The position numbers and the translations under genes were made by a program. From assembly GCA_016296785.1 (NCBI GenBank), contig JAEDHX010000001.1, forward strand, positions 1 to 64,000: a stretch of DNA of 64,000 nucleotides, in the 5' to 3' direction. Positions 55,272 to 64,000 of this stretch are shown piece after piece. Origin of the DNA: Coprococcus sp. (GTDB lineage: Bacteria > Bacillota > Clostridia > Lachnospirales > Lachnospiraceae). Every line of letters begins with the position of its first letter. Positions within the stretch are counted from its first letter, which is position 1. Under the pieces are notes generated by a model. That model ran no database searches. It had not been told where the DNA came from and saw nothing but the letters and a program-made list of their open reading frames with translations.

Positions 55272-56554
55272 GCGACATATTAAAGGAATACTATAAAACA
55301 TTAGGAATAGATGAAAAGGTCTTTGATTATTGTAACAGCATTGAAAGAAGCCTTAGTGAGCGATTTGCCAAGGTTGATAAGATTTGCGAGATTAATCAAA
55401 TGAAGGTGCTCCATGCAATGCAAAAGAACAGGCTGGCAGAAGCGCATTTTGCCGGTTCATCAGGTTATGGATATACAGATGAAGGAAGAGATACACTAGA
55501 GAGGATATATGCTGATGTATTTCATACAGAGGATGCTCTTGTAAGATCCCAGATTACATGTGGAACACATGCATTATGTGTTGCGATGTTTGGTAATTTA
55601 AAGCCTGGTGACGAGATTCTTGCAATTGCCGGCAAACCATATGATACTCTTGATGAAATAATTGGAATAAGACAATCAAGAGGTTCACTCGCTGATTATG
55701 GTATAACTTATGCACAGGTAGATTTGCTTCCTGATGGAAGCTTTGATTTCGAAGGCATAAAAAATGCAATAAATGACAGAACAAAACTAATAGAAATACA
55801 GCGTTCGAAGGGATATGCAGTAAGACCTACACTTTCTGTAGAACAAATAGGTGAAGCGATAAGCTTTGTCAAATCTATTCGTGAAGATATTATTTGTATG
55901 GTAGATAATTGCTACGGCGAATTTGTACAGGATAAAGAGCCTTCTGATTATGGTGCAGATCTTGTTGTCGGTTCACTTATCAAAAATCCGGGTGGAGGTT
56001 TAGCTCCAATAGGTGGATATATATGTGGTAAGAAGGAATATGTTGAAAATGCATCTTTTAGGCTTACTACACCGGGACTTGGCAAGGAGGTAGGTGCATC
56101 TTTAAATAATACAAAAGCATTTGCCCAGGGCTTATTTATGGCGCCGGTTGTAACGGCCTGCGCACTTAAGGGTGCAATATTTGCAGCAAATGTATATGAG
56201 CGTCTTGGATTCAAAGCTGTCCCAAATATGACTGAAGACAGATATGATATTATTCAGGCAGTAGAGCTTAACAGTCCTGAACGTGTTATTGCATTCTGTG
56301 AGGGAATACAGGCTGCAGCTCCTGTTGACAGCTATGTGAAGCCGATACCTTGGGATATGCCCGGTTATGATTCACCGGTTATTATGGCAGCCGGTGCATT
56401 TGTTTCAGGTTCATCAATTGAGTTATCTGCTGATGCACCTATGAGAGAGCCATATGCTGTATACTTCCAGGGTGGACTAACATATCAGCATGCAAAATAC
56501 GGAATAATTATGTCACTTCAAAAAATGGTGGAAAAGAATCTTATTGTATGGTAG
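55268..56554 (+). CDS. YnbB-like PLP-dependent enzyme (methionine gamma-lyase family, aluminium-resistance type)
   Basis: A PLP fold type I protein of 428 aa. Family stretches include HFAGSSGYGYTDEGRDTLER, QITCGTHALCVAMFG, ICMVDNCYGEFV and VVGSLIKNPGGGLAPIGGY with the PLP-binding Lys. The family name comes from early aluminium-resistance and methionine-lyase annotation; its real reaction is unproven. A miaA-ynbB neighbourhood is also seen in Bacillus. It overlaps miaA by 4 nt. Confidence 0.9.
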   Translation: MSDILKEYYKTLGIDEKVFDYCNSIERSLSERFAKVDKICEINQMKVLHAMQKNRLAEAHFAGSSGYGYTDEGRDTLERIYADVFHTEDALVRSQITCGTHALCVAMFGNLKPGDEILAIAGKPYDTLDEIIGIRQSRGSLADYGITYAQVDLLPDGSFDFEGIKNAINDRTKLIEIQRSKGYAVRPTLSVEQIGEAISFVKSIREDIICMVDNCYGEFVQDKEPSDYGADLVVGSLIKNPGGGLAPIGGYICGKKEYVENASFRLTTPGLGKEVGASLNNTKAFAQGLFMAPVVTACALKGAIFAANVYERLGFKAVPNMTEDRYDIIQAVELNSPERVIAFCEGIQAAAPVDSYVKPIPWDMPGYDSPVIMAAGAFVSGSSIELSADAPMREPYAVYFQGGLTYQHAKYGIIMSLQKMVEKNLIVW

Positions 56555-56619
56555 ATTAGTTTACTGAATTAAGCAGTTTCTATAATTAGTGCTTGGAGAG
56601 GCCTAAAGGAGGAATTGCA

Positions 56620-57330
56620 ATGAATAATATGACAATGAAGGAATTGTCTGAAACAGAAAGACCATATGAAAAGGGCATAAAGCTAGGTGTAAGTGCATTA
56701 TCAGACGCAGAATTATTAGCTGTGATAATCAGATCAGGAAGCAAGAATAACAATGCACTTGATGTTGCATACAAAATACTTGATGCACACAAGGTGCATA
56801 AGGGCATTGTAGGGCTCAATTTTTTGCAGGAGAGTGCACTTACTGATATTGATGGAGTAGGTAAGGTTAAAGCAATGCAGCTATTATGCCTTGCAGAATT
56901 TTCCAGAAGAATGAGTAAGGCCTTATACAAGCCATTTGTTACTTTTTCATCTCCATCTAGTGTTGCTGATTATTTTATGGAAAGTACAAGATATCTTGAA
57001 AAGGAATGTGTTTATTTACTCTTATTTGATACTAAACATCATTTACTAAAAGAGATTAAGATGTCTGAGGGAACAGTAAACAGAGCACTGATATCTCCTA
57101 GAGAAGTATTTGTGGAGGCTTTAAAATATGAAGCAGTCTACATTATACTAATACATAATCATCCTTCCGGGGACCCTACACCTAGTAGAGATGATATTAT
57201 ATTTACTGAACGTGTATATGAGGCAGGACAATTAATAGGAATTGAATTATCTGACCATATTATACTTGGGAACTGTTGTTATATTAGTATGGCAGAACGG
57301 GGATTATTATATGAAACGAAGCAGAAATAG
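56620..57330 (+). CDS. radC: RadC family JAB-domain protein
   Basis: The N-terminal helix-hairpin-helix region (GVSALSDAELLAVIIRSGSK; DIDGVGKVKAMQLL) is followed by a JAMM metalloprotease-like domain with HNHPSGDPTPSRDD. It has 236 aa. ATG 56620 has AAAGGAGG about 7 nt upstream. The name reflects an old link to repair; the function is uncertain. It commonly precedes mreB in Firmicutes, but here it overlaps mreC directly by 20 nt. Confidence 0.94.
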   Translation: MNNMTMKELSETERPYEKGIKLGVSALSDAELLAVIIRSGSKNNNALDVAYKILDAHKVHKGIVGLNFLQESALTDIDGVGKVKAMQLLCLAEFSRRMSKALYKPFVTFSSPSSVADYFMESTRYLEKECVYLLLFDTKHHLLKEIKMSEGTVNRALISPREVFVEALKYEAVYIILIHNHPSGDPTPSRDDIIFTERVYEAGQLIGIELSDHIILGNCCYISMAERGLLYETKQK

Positions 57331-58177
57331 AAATCATAAAAAAATCGAAATAACTCCAAAGTACTTTTTGCTTGCACTTACAATATTATGTGTACTGTTA
57401 ATGGTTTTATCTCTATTTTTTGACGGTTTATTTAAGCCATTAAGAAATTTTGCAAACTCATTTATACAGCCGATGCAAAAGGGCGTTAATACTGTAGGAG
57501 AATGGGCAGAAAGCAAGGTTGATGCTTTAAAAAATTATGATAAGCTAATTAAAGAAAATGATGAATTAAGAGATGAGCTTTCAAAATGTCAGACAGAGCT
57601 TGCTAAATATCAGCTTGATTCCTATGAATTAGAAAGATTACAGAAGCTATATAAGCTTGATGAACAGTATTTTGATTATTCGAAAACAGCAGCTCGTGTC
57701 ATTTCAAAGGATACAAATAACTGGTTTGATGTTTTCTATATAGATAAGGGTAGTGAAGATGGAATAAGTACCGGATGTAATGTTCTGTATGGTAATGGTT
57801 TATGCGGGATAGTTATTGAAACAGGCAAGGATTATTCTAAAGTACGTGCTATTATTGATGATACCTCTAACGTAAATGCTATGATACTTCCTTCGGAAGC
57901 TATTTGTAATGTATCTGGTAGTATTTCAAATTATAACAAGGGGTATTTAATTGTTGAAAATATTGATAAGGATGCAAGTGTTTCAAAAGGAGATCAGATT
58001 GTAACATCATATGTTTCAAACAAGTATCTTCCCGGAATTACCATAGGATACGTAACAGAGGTTAAATATGATTCAAACAATCTGACTAAAACAGCATATA
58101 TCACACCTGCTGCCGATTTTTCCGGCATACAGGAGGTATTAGTTATATTAGATACAAAGAAGACTGTCATTGAATAG
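57311..58177 (+). CDS. mreC: Rod shape-determining protein MreC
   Basis: A membrane segment (about residues 16-36) is followed by a coiled coil (NYDKLIKENDELRDELSKCQ region) and a beta-rich extracytoplasmic domain with VISKDTNNWFDVFYIDKGSE and GLCGIVIETGKDYSKVRAI, the MreC pattern. It has 288 aa. ATG 57311 is chosen on homology; the ribosome site is GGGGAT. MreC scaffolds the elongasome with MreD, RodA and PBP2, all encoded downstream. Confidence 0.93.
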   Translation: MKRSRNRNHKKIEITPKYFLLALTILCVLLMVLSLFFDGLFKPLRNFANSFIQPMQKGVNTVGEWAESKVDALKNYDKLIKENDELRDELSKCQTELAKYQLDSYELERLQKLYKLDEQYFDYSKTAARVISKDTNNWFDVFYIDKGSEDGISTGCNVLYGNGLCGIVIETGKDYSKVRAIIDDTSNVNAMILPSEAICNVSGSISNYNKGYLIVENIDKDASVSKGDQIVTSYVSNKYLPGITIGYVTEVKYDSNNLTKTAYITPAADFSGIQEVLVILDTKKTVIE

Positions 58178-58192
58178 TAGAAGGTAAGTAAA

Positions 58193-58702
58193 TTGATACG
58201 TATTATTACTTTAGGATTATTGATTATTATATGCTTTATATTACAATCAGCGTTGTTCCCTTTTATTGAGGTATCAGGTGTTGTGCCAAATCTTATGCTG
58301 ATACTTACAGTATCCTTTGGATTAATGCGAGGACGTAAGGAAGGAATGCTGGTAGGTTTTTTCTGTGGATTATTATATGATCTGTTTTTTGGTTTTGCTA
58401 TTGGGCCATATATGCTTATTTTTATGATTATTGGATACTGTAATGGATTCTTTCACAGATTATATCTTGTGGAGGATGTATTATTTCCAATATTCATAAT
58501 TCTCGCAGATGATTTTATATTTAATTTTATAACATTTATTATATTCTTTGTTATGAGAAACAGGCTAAGCTTTGGCGAGTATTTAAAGGAAATAATTATT
58601 CCTGATATGATTTATACGTCATTACTTACATTAATTGTATTTAAGTTTTTTGTATTTGTTAACAAGAAGCTTAAAAAGATTGAAAAAGGAAATGAAAGCT
58701 GA
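58193..58702 (+). CDS. mreD: Rod shape-determining protein MreD
   Basis: A small polytopic membrane protein (169 aa, about five segments) beginning MIRIITLGLLIIICFILQSA, with GVVPNLMLILTVSFGLMRGRKEG and GLLYDLFFGFAIGPYML, the MreD pattern. The start is TTG (58193) with AAGGTAAG upstream. The last base of its stop is the first of the next ATG. Confidence 0.92.
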   Translation: MIRIITLGLLIIICFILQSALFPFIEVSGVVPNLMLILTVSFGLMRGRKEGMLVGFFCGLLYDLFFGFAIGPYMLIFMIIGYCNGFFHRLYLVEDVLFPIFIILADDFIFNFITFIIFFVMRNRLSFGEYLKEIIIPDMIYTSLLTLIVFKFFVFVNKKLKKIEKGNES

Positions 58703-61545
58703 TGTTTAAAGAATTTTTTTCAATGCTAAAAGAGACAATAATTGAACAGTTTAAGAACAGATTATTTTATGTTACTCTGTTCTTTATTGTTTTGTTTGGA
58801 ATTCTTATATACAGACTATTTGATTTGCAGATTGTAAATGGTGCAAAGTACCAGAGTAATTTCACTTATAAATCGCAAAAGACTGTTTCTGTAGAGGCAA
58901 CCAGAGGCAATATATATGATTGTAACGGAAATCTGATTGCTTATAATGAAACCTCATATAATGTTAACTATGAAAGTGATGCTGACTTAACTGAAGCTGC
59001 AGATAAAATGGGAATAACAACTAATGAGCTTCGAAATGATATTGTATATAAAACAATATTGATTCTTGAACAAAATGGAGATAAGCTGTCGGTTGATTTT
59101 CCAATTAGAATAAATAAGAACAAAGAAATGGAATTTACTGCAAGCGGAGCTGCATTAAAGACATTTCTTATAAATGCATATGGTGTAAGCTCATATGATA
59201 TGCTTGATGAGAAACAGGCAAAATCAAGTGCTAAGGATGTATTTGATTATATGAGAAGTGATGAGCTTTTTAATATTTCAACAGATTATTCTGATGAATA
59301 TGCACTTAAAATTATGTCGGTCAGGTATAAAATATGGTTAAACAGATTCCAGCAATATATGAATGTAGTTGTTGCTGCAGATGTAAGTAAGGAATCATAT
59401 GCTGCGATTATGGAGAATTCAAGCGAGCTTATTGGGATGACTGTAGAGGTAAATTCTCTGCGAGTATACAATAATGCAAAGTATTATTCTCATATTATTG
59501 GCTATATAGGTAATATTTCTAATGAAGAGCTTGAAAAATATAATTCAAATTTAAAAGAGAATGAAAAATATACAGCTAATGATAAAGTTGGTAAGCTTGG
59601 GTTAGAGATGGAATATGAGTCATATCTTCGTGGAACTGACGGTTCATCAAAGATGTACGTAGATAATATGGGAAAGGTTATCGAGGTAATTGACTCTACA
59701 GAATCTAAGGCTGGTAATGATATATATCTTACTATTGATACGGAACTTCAAAAGTTCTGTTATGATGCACTTGAAAGAGAATTGTCAAATATAATTCTAT
59801 CTCACATGGTAAATATGAATTCCTCAAATGATTATGAGGATATTACTATTGTCGAAATCTACAATGCACTGTTTGATAATAATATTATTAGTATTTCCGA
59901 AATGAATGATGAAAGTGCAACTGATAATGAAAAAAATGTTTATAGTACTTTTATTAATTCAAAGAAGGCTACATTAACACAGCTGGATAGTATTCTTAAT
60001 GAATCGCATACACCATTATACCAATTATCTAAAGAATATCAGGATTATATGGAATTCATATGTGAGCAGTTAAGCAGCAGAGGCGTGTATGATTCAAGTA
60101 TGCTGGATAAAGAAAACGATAGCGTATATAAATCATATATTGCAAATGAAATATCCCTTTATGAATTCTTAAAGCATTCAATTAGTAAGGGTGCGATAAA
60201 TATAGAGAGTATTTCAACAAAAAGTGATTACTACGATACCGACGAAATATATGAAGTTGTTACAGCATATATTCTAGAAGAATTTGAAAAAGATACAAGC
60301 TTCGACAAACATATATTTAAATATATGTTATTATCAGGTGAAATTACAGGAGAACAGGTAATAAATCTATTATTCGACCAAGGAGTTCTTAATGTTGCAA
60401 CTGACGAGGATTATGATGCTTTTAAAACAGGCGTAATCAGTAACTATGAATTCATATATAGGAAGATTAAAAATCTTGAAATTACTCCTGCCATGCTTGC
60501 TCTTGATCCGTGCTCCGGCTCAGTAGTTGTAACTGATCCGGCAACAGGTGATGTTAAGGCACTGGTTGTATATCCTGGTTATGATAATAACAGATTAACA
60601 AACGAAATAGATGAAGAATACTATAAGAAGGTTACTGAGGATTTGACTACACCTATGTATAACCGTGCAACTATGCAACGTACGGCACCGGGTTCTACAT
60701 TTAAACCTCTTTCAACAATTGCAGGACTAAGTGAAAATGTAATATCGTTAGATACTGTAATTAAGACTACCGGTGTCTTTGATAAGGTAAATCCTTCTCC
60801 TCATTGTTGGATATATCCTGGAGCACATGGTACAATAGGTATTGCTTCAGCAATAGAAAATTCATGTAACTATTTCTATTTTGAAGTAGGCTATAGACTT
60901 GCAACAGATGAAAATGGGGCATATAACGATAAGCTTGGTACAGATAAGCTTGCAAAATATGCAGCATTATTTGGCTTAGATAGTACTTCCGGTATTGAGC
61001 TTCCAGAGCTTGAACCACGAATCTCTGATAATGATGCTGTTCGTTCGGCTATTGGACAGGCTAAGAACAGCTATACACCTGTACAATTATCTAAGTATGT
61101 CACAACAATTGCAAATGAAGGAACATGTTATGATTTAAGCATTATCGATAATATCAAAGATGTTGATGGAAAGATAATAAAAAGTGGTGATAACAAGATT
61201 CATAGTAAAGTAGAACTATCAGATAGTGAATGGAAGGTTGTTAAGCAAGGTATGAGACAGGTTGTATCAAACCATACAGCGTCTACTGCGCTTATTAATC
61301 AGATAAATGTAAATGTTGCCGGAAAAACCGGTACTGCTCAGGAGGATGAGACAAGACCTGACCATGGTTTGTTTATTTCATTTGCACCATATGAATCTCC
61401 TGAAGTAAGTGTTACATGTGTTATACCATATGGATATTCCTCAGGTAATGCGGAAGAATTAGCTGGCATGGTTTATGCATATATGTATGATCCGGAAGCA
61501 CTAAGTACAATTGAGATAACAGGAAACAATGAAGTATCAGATTAA
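58702..61545 (+). CDS. mrdA: Penicillin-binding protein 2 (MrdA type) with large insertion
   Basis: Elongation-specific transpeptidase. One membrane anchor lies at about residues 22-42, followed by the pedestal domain and the transpeptidase motifs STFK (Ser665), SCN (ENSCNYFYFE) and KTG (Lys875). At 947 aa it is about 250-300 residues longer than usual. The extra length is chiefly a helical, acidic block at about residues 360-590, between LTIDTELQKF and ALDPCSGSVVV, where standard PBP2 has about 30 residues. It is coupled to mreD by a 1-nt overlap. The partner SEDS protein is RodA (63483). Confidence 0.93.
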   Translation: MFKEFFSMLKETIIEQFKNRLFYVTLFFIVLFGILIYRLFDLQIVNGAKYQSNFTYKSQKTVSVEATRGNIYDCNGNLIAYNETSYNVNYESDADLTEAADKMGITTNELRNDIVYKTILILEQNGDKLSVDFPIRINKNKEMEFTASGAALKTFLINAYGVSSYDMLDEKQAKSSAKDVFDYMRSDELFNISTDYSDEYALKIMSVRYKIWLNRFQQYMNVVVAADVSKESYAAIMENSSELIGMTVEVNSLRVYNNAKYYSHIIGYIGNISNEELEKYNSNLKENEKYTANDKVGKLGLEMEYESYLRGTDGSSKMYVDNMGKVIEVIDSTESKAGNDIYLTIDTELQKFCYDALERELSNIILSHMVNMNSSNDYEDITIVEIYNALFDNNIISISEMNDESATDNEKNVYSTFINSKKATLTQLDSILNESHTPLYQLSKEYQDYMEFICEQLSSRGVYDSSMLDKENDSVYKSYIANEISLYEFLKHSISKGAINIESISTKSDYYDTDEIYEVVTAYILEEFEKDTSFDKHIFKYMLLSGEITGEQVINLLFDQGVLNVATDEDYDAFKTGVISNYEFIYRKIKNLEITPAMLALDPCSGSVVVTDPATGDVKALVVYPGYDNNRLTNEIDEEYYKKVTEDLTTPMYNRATMQRTAPGSTFKPLSTIAGLSENVISLDTVIKTTGVFDKVNPSPHCWIYPGAHGTIGIASAIENSCNYFYFEVGYRLATDENGAYNDKLGTDKLAKYAALFGLDSTSGIELPELEPRISDNDAVRSAIGQAKNSYTPVQLSKYVTTIANEGTCYDLSIIDNIKDVDGKIIKSGDNKIHSKVELSDSEWKVVKQGMRQVVSNHTASTALINQINVNVAGKTGTAQEDETRPDHGLFISFAPYESPEVSVTCVIPYGYSSGNAEELAGMVYAYMYDPEALSTIEITGNNEVSD

Positions 61546-61605
61546 TTATTCCTTAAATAAGCAAAAGATATAGAATATTAATGCTTGGAGAAGGGAGTAT
61601 TTGAC

Positions 61606-62355
61606 ATGGGAGCTGATATTACTATCAAGGCTAACAGCCAGGGAATTGTTGTTGTAGCAAATAAATCATTATCCTATGACAATTTAGTTTCTGCTGTTAT
61701 TGGTAAATTTGTTCAATGCAAAAATATCTTTTGTGATAATTGCGTTATGCCTGTCACAATAAAAGGTTCAGCTCTTACAAATGAAGAATATGACAATTTA
61801 CTTAATAAACTAAATAATATTGATTGCATAAAGACAACATTTATGATAAATGGCACAAGCAATCGAAATGATACTAAAGACAAAACTACTTTGCATGATT
61901 TATATGCAGATAATAAAAATGACTATTTAATTGATAATGATAGAAATATTTGTTTAGCTGAAGATATGCATACAAATGATGTATCTGCCGGCAGGCTGGC
62001 AACAAATTCAAATTATGTTTTTAAAGGCACTTTAAGGACCGGTGAAGAATTATCAATAAAAAATAGTGTTATTATTGCAGGCGATGTAGAAAAAGGCGCT
62101 TTAGTTATGTCTGGTGGTAATATTATTATACTTGGCAATTTATATGGCAAAGCAATAGCAGGCAAAATTAGCAGTACAAACAGGTTCATTCTGGCACTTA
62201 ATATGAGGCCTGAATATATACAGATTGGTAATATCAATCACATATTCTCAAAAAAATCAAATAATAAGGTTACATATGATAAAGCAGTGATTGCATATAA
62301 AAGAGAATCTTCAATAGTTCTTGAAAATGTATCACATAATACTTCAATAATATAA
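61606..62355 (+). CDS. minC: Septum site-determining protein MinC
   Basis: FtsZ inhibitor that works with MinD. The N-terminal domain spans about 1-105. The C-terminal beta-helix domain is seen in TLRTGEELSIKNSVIIAGDV, KGALVMSGGNIIILGNLYGK and ALNMRPEYIQIGNI, the MinC_C pattern. It has 249 aa. ATG 61606 has GGGAG 8 nt upstream; an upstream in-frame TTG would add seven residues. Confidence 0.92.
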   Translation: MGADITIKANSQGIVVVANKSLSYDNLVSAVIGKFVQCKNIFCDNCVMPVTIKGSALTNEEYDNLLNKLNNIDCIKTTFMINGTSNRNDTKDKTTLHDLYADNKNDYLIDNDRNICLAEDMHTNDVSAGRLATNSNYVFKGTLRTGEELSIKNSVIIAGDVEKGALVMSGGNIIILGNLYGKAIAGKISSTNRFILALNMRPEYIQIGNINHIFSKKSNNKVTYDKAVIAYKRESSIVLENVSHNTSII

Positions 62356-62403
62356 ATTGTTAATATACAGAAGATAACAAATTATTTTCTGGAGGTAGAT
62401 ATT

Positions 62404-63198
62404 ATGAGTGAGGTAATCGTTGTAACATCAGGAAAAGGCGGTGTAGGCAAGACAACTACATCAGCAAATATTGGTACAGGTCTTGCAGCATTAAAGAAGA
62501 GAGTAGTATTAATTGATACTGATATTGGACTTCGTAATCTTGATGTTGTTATGGGGCTTGAAAATCGTATTGTGTATAATCTTGTTGATGTTATTGAGGG
62601 TAATTGTCGTTATAAGCAGGCATTAATTAGAGATAGAAATAATAGTGAATTGTATTTGATGCCATGCGCACAGACTCGTGATAAAACAAGCGTAAGTCCC
62701 GAACAGATAATAAAGCTTGTCGATGAGCTTAAGCAGGAATTTGATTATATAGTAATCGATTGTCCTGCAGGTATAGAGCAAGGCTTCAAAAATGCAATTG
62801 CATCTGCTGATAGAGCTATTATTGTAACCACGCCCGAGGTATCGGCTATAAGAGATGCTGACAGGGTAATTGGCTTATTAGAAGCAAATGGAATCAAAAA
62901 GATTGACATGATTGTGAATAAGGTCAGATTTGATATGGTTAAGCGAGGAGATATGATGTCGGTAGATGATGTTGTAGATATTCTTGCAATTAATTTACTT
63001 GGCGTTATTCCTGATGATGAACAGATAGTAATTTCAAGCAATAAAGGAGAACCTCTTGCTGGAAATTCTTCCTCTTCCGGTATTTCATATATGAATATAT
63101 GTAAGCGAATACTTGGAGAAGAACTACCGGTACATGACTATTTGGAAAGTATTAAACGTAAACCTTTTATTGGTTTCTTTAAACGAAAGCATGCTTAA
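62404..63198 (+). CDS. minD: Septum site-determining ATPase MinD
   Basis: Deviant Walker A KGGVGKTTTSANIG, with VVLIDTDIGLRNLDVVMGLE and IVIDCPAGIEQGF, define MinD. The C-terminal membrane-targeting helix is seen in FIGFFKRKHA. It has 264 aa. GGAGG lies upstream of the ATG. It recruits MinC to the membrane and is driven by MinE, encoded next. Confidence 0.98.
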   Translation: MSEVIVVTSGKGGVGKTTTSANIGTGLAALKKRVVLIDTDIGLRNLDVVMGLENRIVYNLVDVIEGNCRYKQALIRDRNNSELYLMPCAQTRDKTSVSPEQIIKLVDELKQEFDYIVIDCPAGIEQGFKNAIASADRAIIVTTPEVSAIRDADRVIGLLEANGIKKIDMIVNKVRFDMVKRGDMMSVDDVVDILAINLLGVIPDDEQIVISSNKGEPLAGNSSSSGISYMNICKRILGEELPVHDYLESIKRKPFIGFFKRKHA

Positions 63199-63235
63199 AG
63201 CATCAATAATACCAATTTAAGGAGGTTTGATTAGT

Positions 63236-63496
63236 ATGAATTCATTATTTACAGAAAGTACCGGAAATTATGCGAAAAGCAGGCTGATGAATATTCTGAT
63301 ATCAGACAGGATAGGTTGTACGCCATTAATAATAAAGGAGCTTAGGGAATCTATATCAAAAACATTAAATGAATATCTTGATATAGAACCTCAGGGTATT
63401 GATATTCAAATAAATGAAAGGGTATTACTTGCATCAGTACCGATTTCTAATTCTTACATAAAAAGGGATAAAGATAAAAATGATGATGTTGAATGA
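63236..63496 (+). CDS. minE: Cell division topological specificity factor MinE
   Basis: 86 aa with AKSRLMNILISDRIGCTPLI (the MinD-binding region) and a C-terminal dimerisation domain. ATG 63236 has GGAGG 10 nt upstream. Its presence implies an oscillating Min system as in Clostridia with MinCDE, rather than the DivIVA-anchored Bacillus type. The end overlaps rodA by 14 nt. Confidence 0.93.
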   Translation: MNSLFTESTGNYAKSRLMNILISDRIGCTPLIIKELRESISKTLNEYLDIEPQGIDIQINERVLLASVPISNSYIKRDKDKNDDVE

Positions 63497-64000
63497 AGAC
63501 GAGAAAAAATACAAACTGATAAATTATAATTTTAAGCTGGTAATTCTGGTAATTGCAGCAATGATTATAGGTAGTGTAATAATTGTTAGTGTAGAGCCTG
63601 CTAAACAAAGCAAGCAGATTCTTGGTGTTTGTGCATGTATAGTAGGCATGATAGTTGTTTCACTTATTGATTATCATTTTATTTGCAAATACTACATGGT
63701 TCTTTATTTTATTAATATATTTATGCTGGCTCTGATTTTGTTAATTGGTGTTGGCTCAGATACTCATGGTGCCGCCAGATGGTTTGTAATTTCAGATTCA
63801 CTTACTATTCAGCCGTCAGAGTTTTCTAAAATAATATTAATAATATGCACAGCTGTATTTATTGATAAGCATTATGAGACACTTAATTCATTAAAGACCT
63901 TATTCATGTTAGCTTTATTCTTGGCATTTCCGGTTTCCTTAATTGCTGCTGAGCCGGATTTGTCTACATCATTATGTATATTTGCTACCTTATTTATTAT
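63483..64000 (+). CDS. rodA: RodA, SEDS peptidoglycan polymerase, 3' end outside window
   Basis: The open frame runs from ATG 63483 (or the adjacent ATG 63486) past the window end. The visible about 172 residues include several membrane segments, GSDTHGAARWFVISDSLTIQPSEFSK in part (Gly-Ala-Ala-Arg-Trp then QPSEFSK) and AAEPDLSTSLCIF, the SEDS catalytic region with the conserved Asp. The start overlaps minE and the ribosome site is weak, suggesting coupling. It is the polymerase partner of the PBP2 at 58702. Confidence 0.92.
   Translation, partial: MMLNEDEKKYKLINYNFKLVILVIAAMIIGSVIIVSVEPAKQSKQILGVCACIVGMIVVSLIDYHFICKYYMVLYFINIFMLALILLIGVGSDTHGAARWFVISDSLTIQPSEFSKIILIICTAVFIDKHYETLNSLKTLFMLALFLAFPVSLIAAEPDLSTSLCIFATLFI

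Noticed and set aside
63480..63500. Frameshift between minE and rodA
   Set aside because: The overlap is 14 nt, both proteins have normal termini, and rodA has its own ATG; ordinary translational coupling.

Overview
The window looks like a core-genome segment of a low-GC Gram-positive anaerobe of the class Clostridia, most likely family Lachnospiraceae. This rests on the AT-rich sequence and AT-ending codons, strong GGAGG ribosome sites, consensus sigma-A-type promoters, endosporulation genes (sigE, a spoIIGA remnant, yqfC/yqfD, a BofC-like protein, a Csp-type subtilisin), the HisZ/short-HisG pair and a HisF-like/HisIE fusion. I cannot name the species. Nearly all genes lie on the + strand. 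The exceptions are a YprB-like nuclease, one tRNA-Leu and spoIIGA'-sigE. I see no prophage, insertion sequence or CRISPR array.

Layout. 1-845: 3' part of a ribosomal protein S1-type gene, then a bidirectional terminator. 920-1978 (-): RNase H-fold nuclease. 2267-9459: ruvA-ruvB-zapA-U32 peptidase-SEDS glycosyltransferase-transpeptidase PBP, an operon-like run linking Holliday-junction repair to division and wall synthesis. 9540-10876: Nudix hydrolase and class B sortase. 10907-12473: tRNA-Leu(CAA), a small orphan gene, sigE and an N-terminally truncated spoIIGA. 12474-12757: divergent intergenic region with a three-box DnaA cluster. 12758-18152: Csp-like S8 protease, a UPF0104 membrane protein, the phosphatidylethanolamine pair pssA-psd and a DMT transporter. 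18221-20302: ZTP (pfl) riboswitch controlling a split PurH function (PurO-type IMP cyclohydrolase plus AICAR formyltransferase). 20330-26240: TPR protein, small alarmone synthetase, RNA-modification enzymes, an SDR and recU. 26270-34220: histidine operon hisZ-G-D-B-(HisF-like)IE running into alaS. 34260-38777: rpsU with a structured leader, then yqfC-yqfD-phoH-ybeY-DUF3048. 38917-48180: BofC-like protein, two flavoproteins, the proline genes proB/proA with two genes between them, MoxR-VWA, patatin. 48204-56554: miaB-mutS-mutL-miaA-ynbB-like, joining tRNA modification and mismatch repair. 56620-64000: radC-mreC-mreD-PBP2-minC-minD-minE-rodA (cut by the window end), an elongation and septum-placement cluster without mreB.

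Most genes are housekeeping and assigned confidently by motif. The points most worth a second look are: the HisF-like domain with an apparently lost phosphate site fused to HisIE; SpoIIGA reduced to its protease domain beside a pro-SigE that keeps its leader; the DnaA-box cluster between sporulation-related genes; a possible pseudoknot in front of the S21 gene; a 13-bp inverted repeat in the mutS leader; missing mreB and pgpH in otherwise conserved clusters; and a large insertion in PBP2. I did not find a clear new multi-gene defence or metabolic system.
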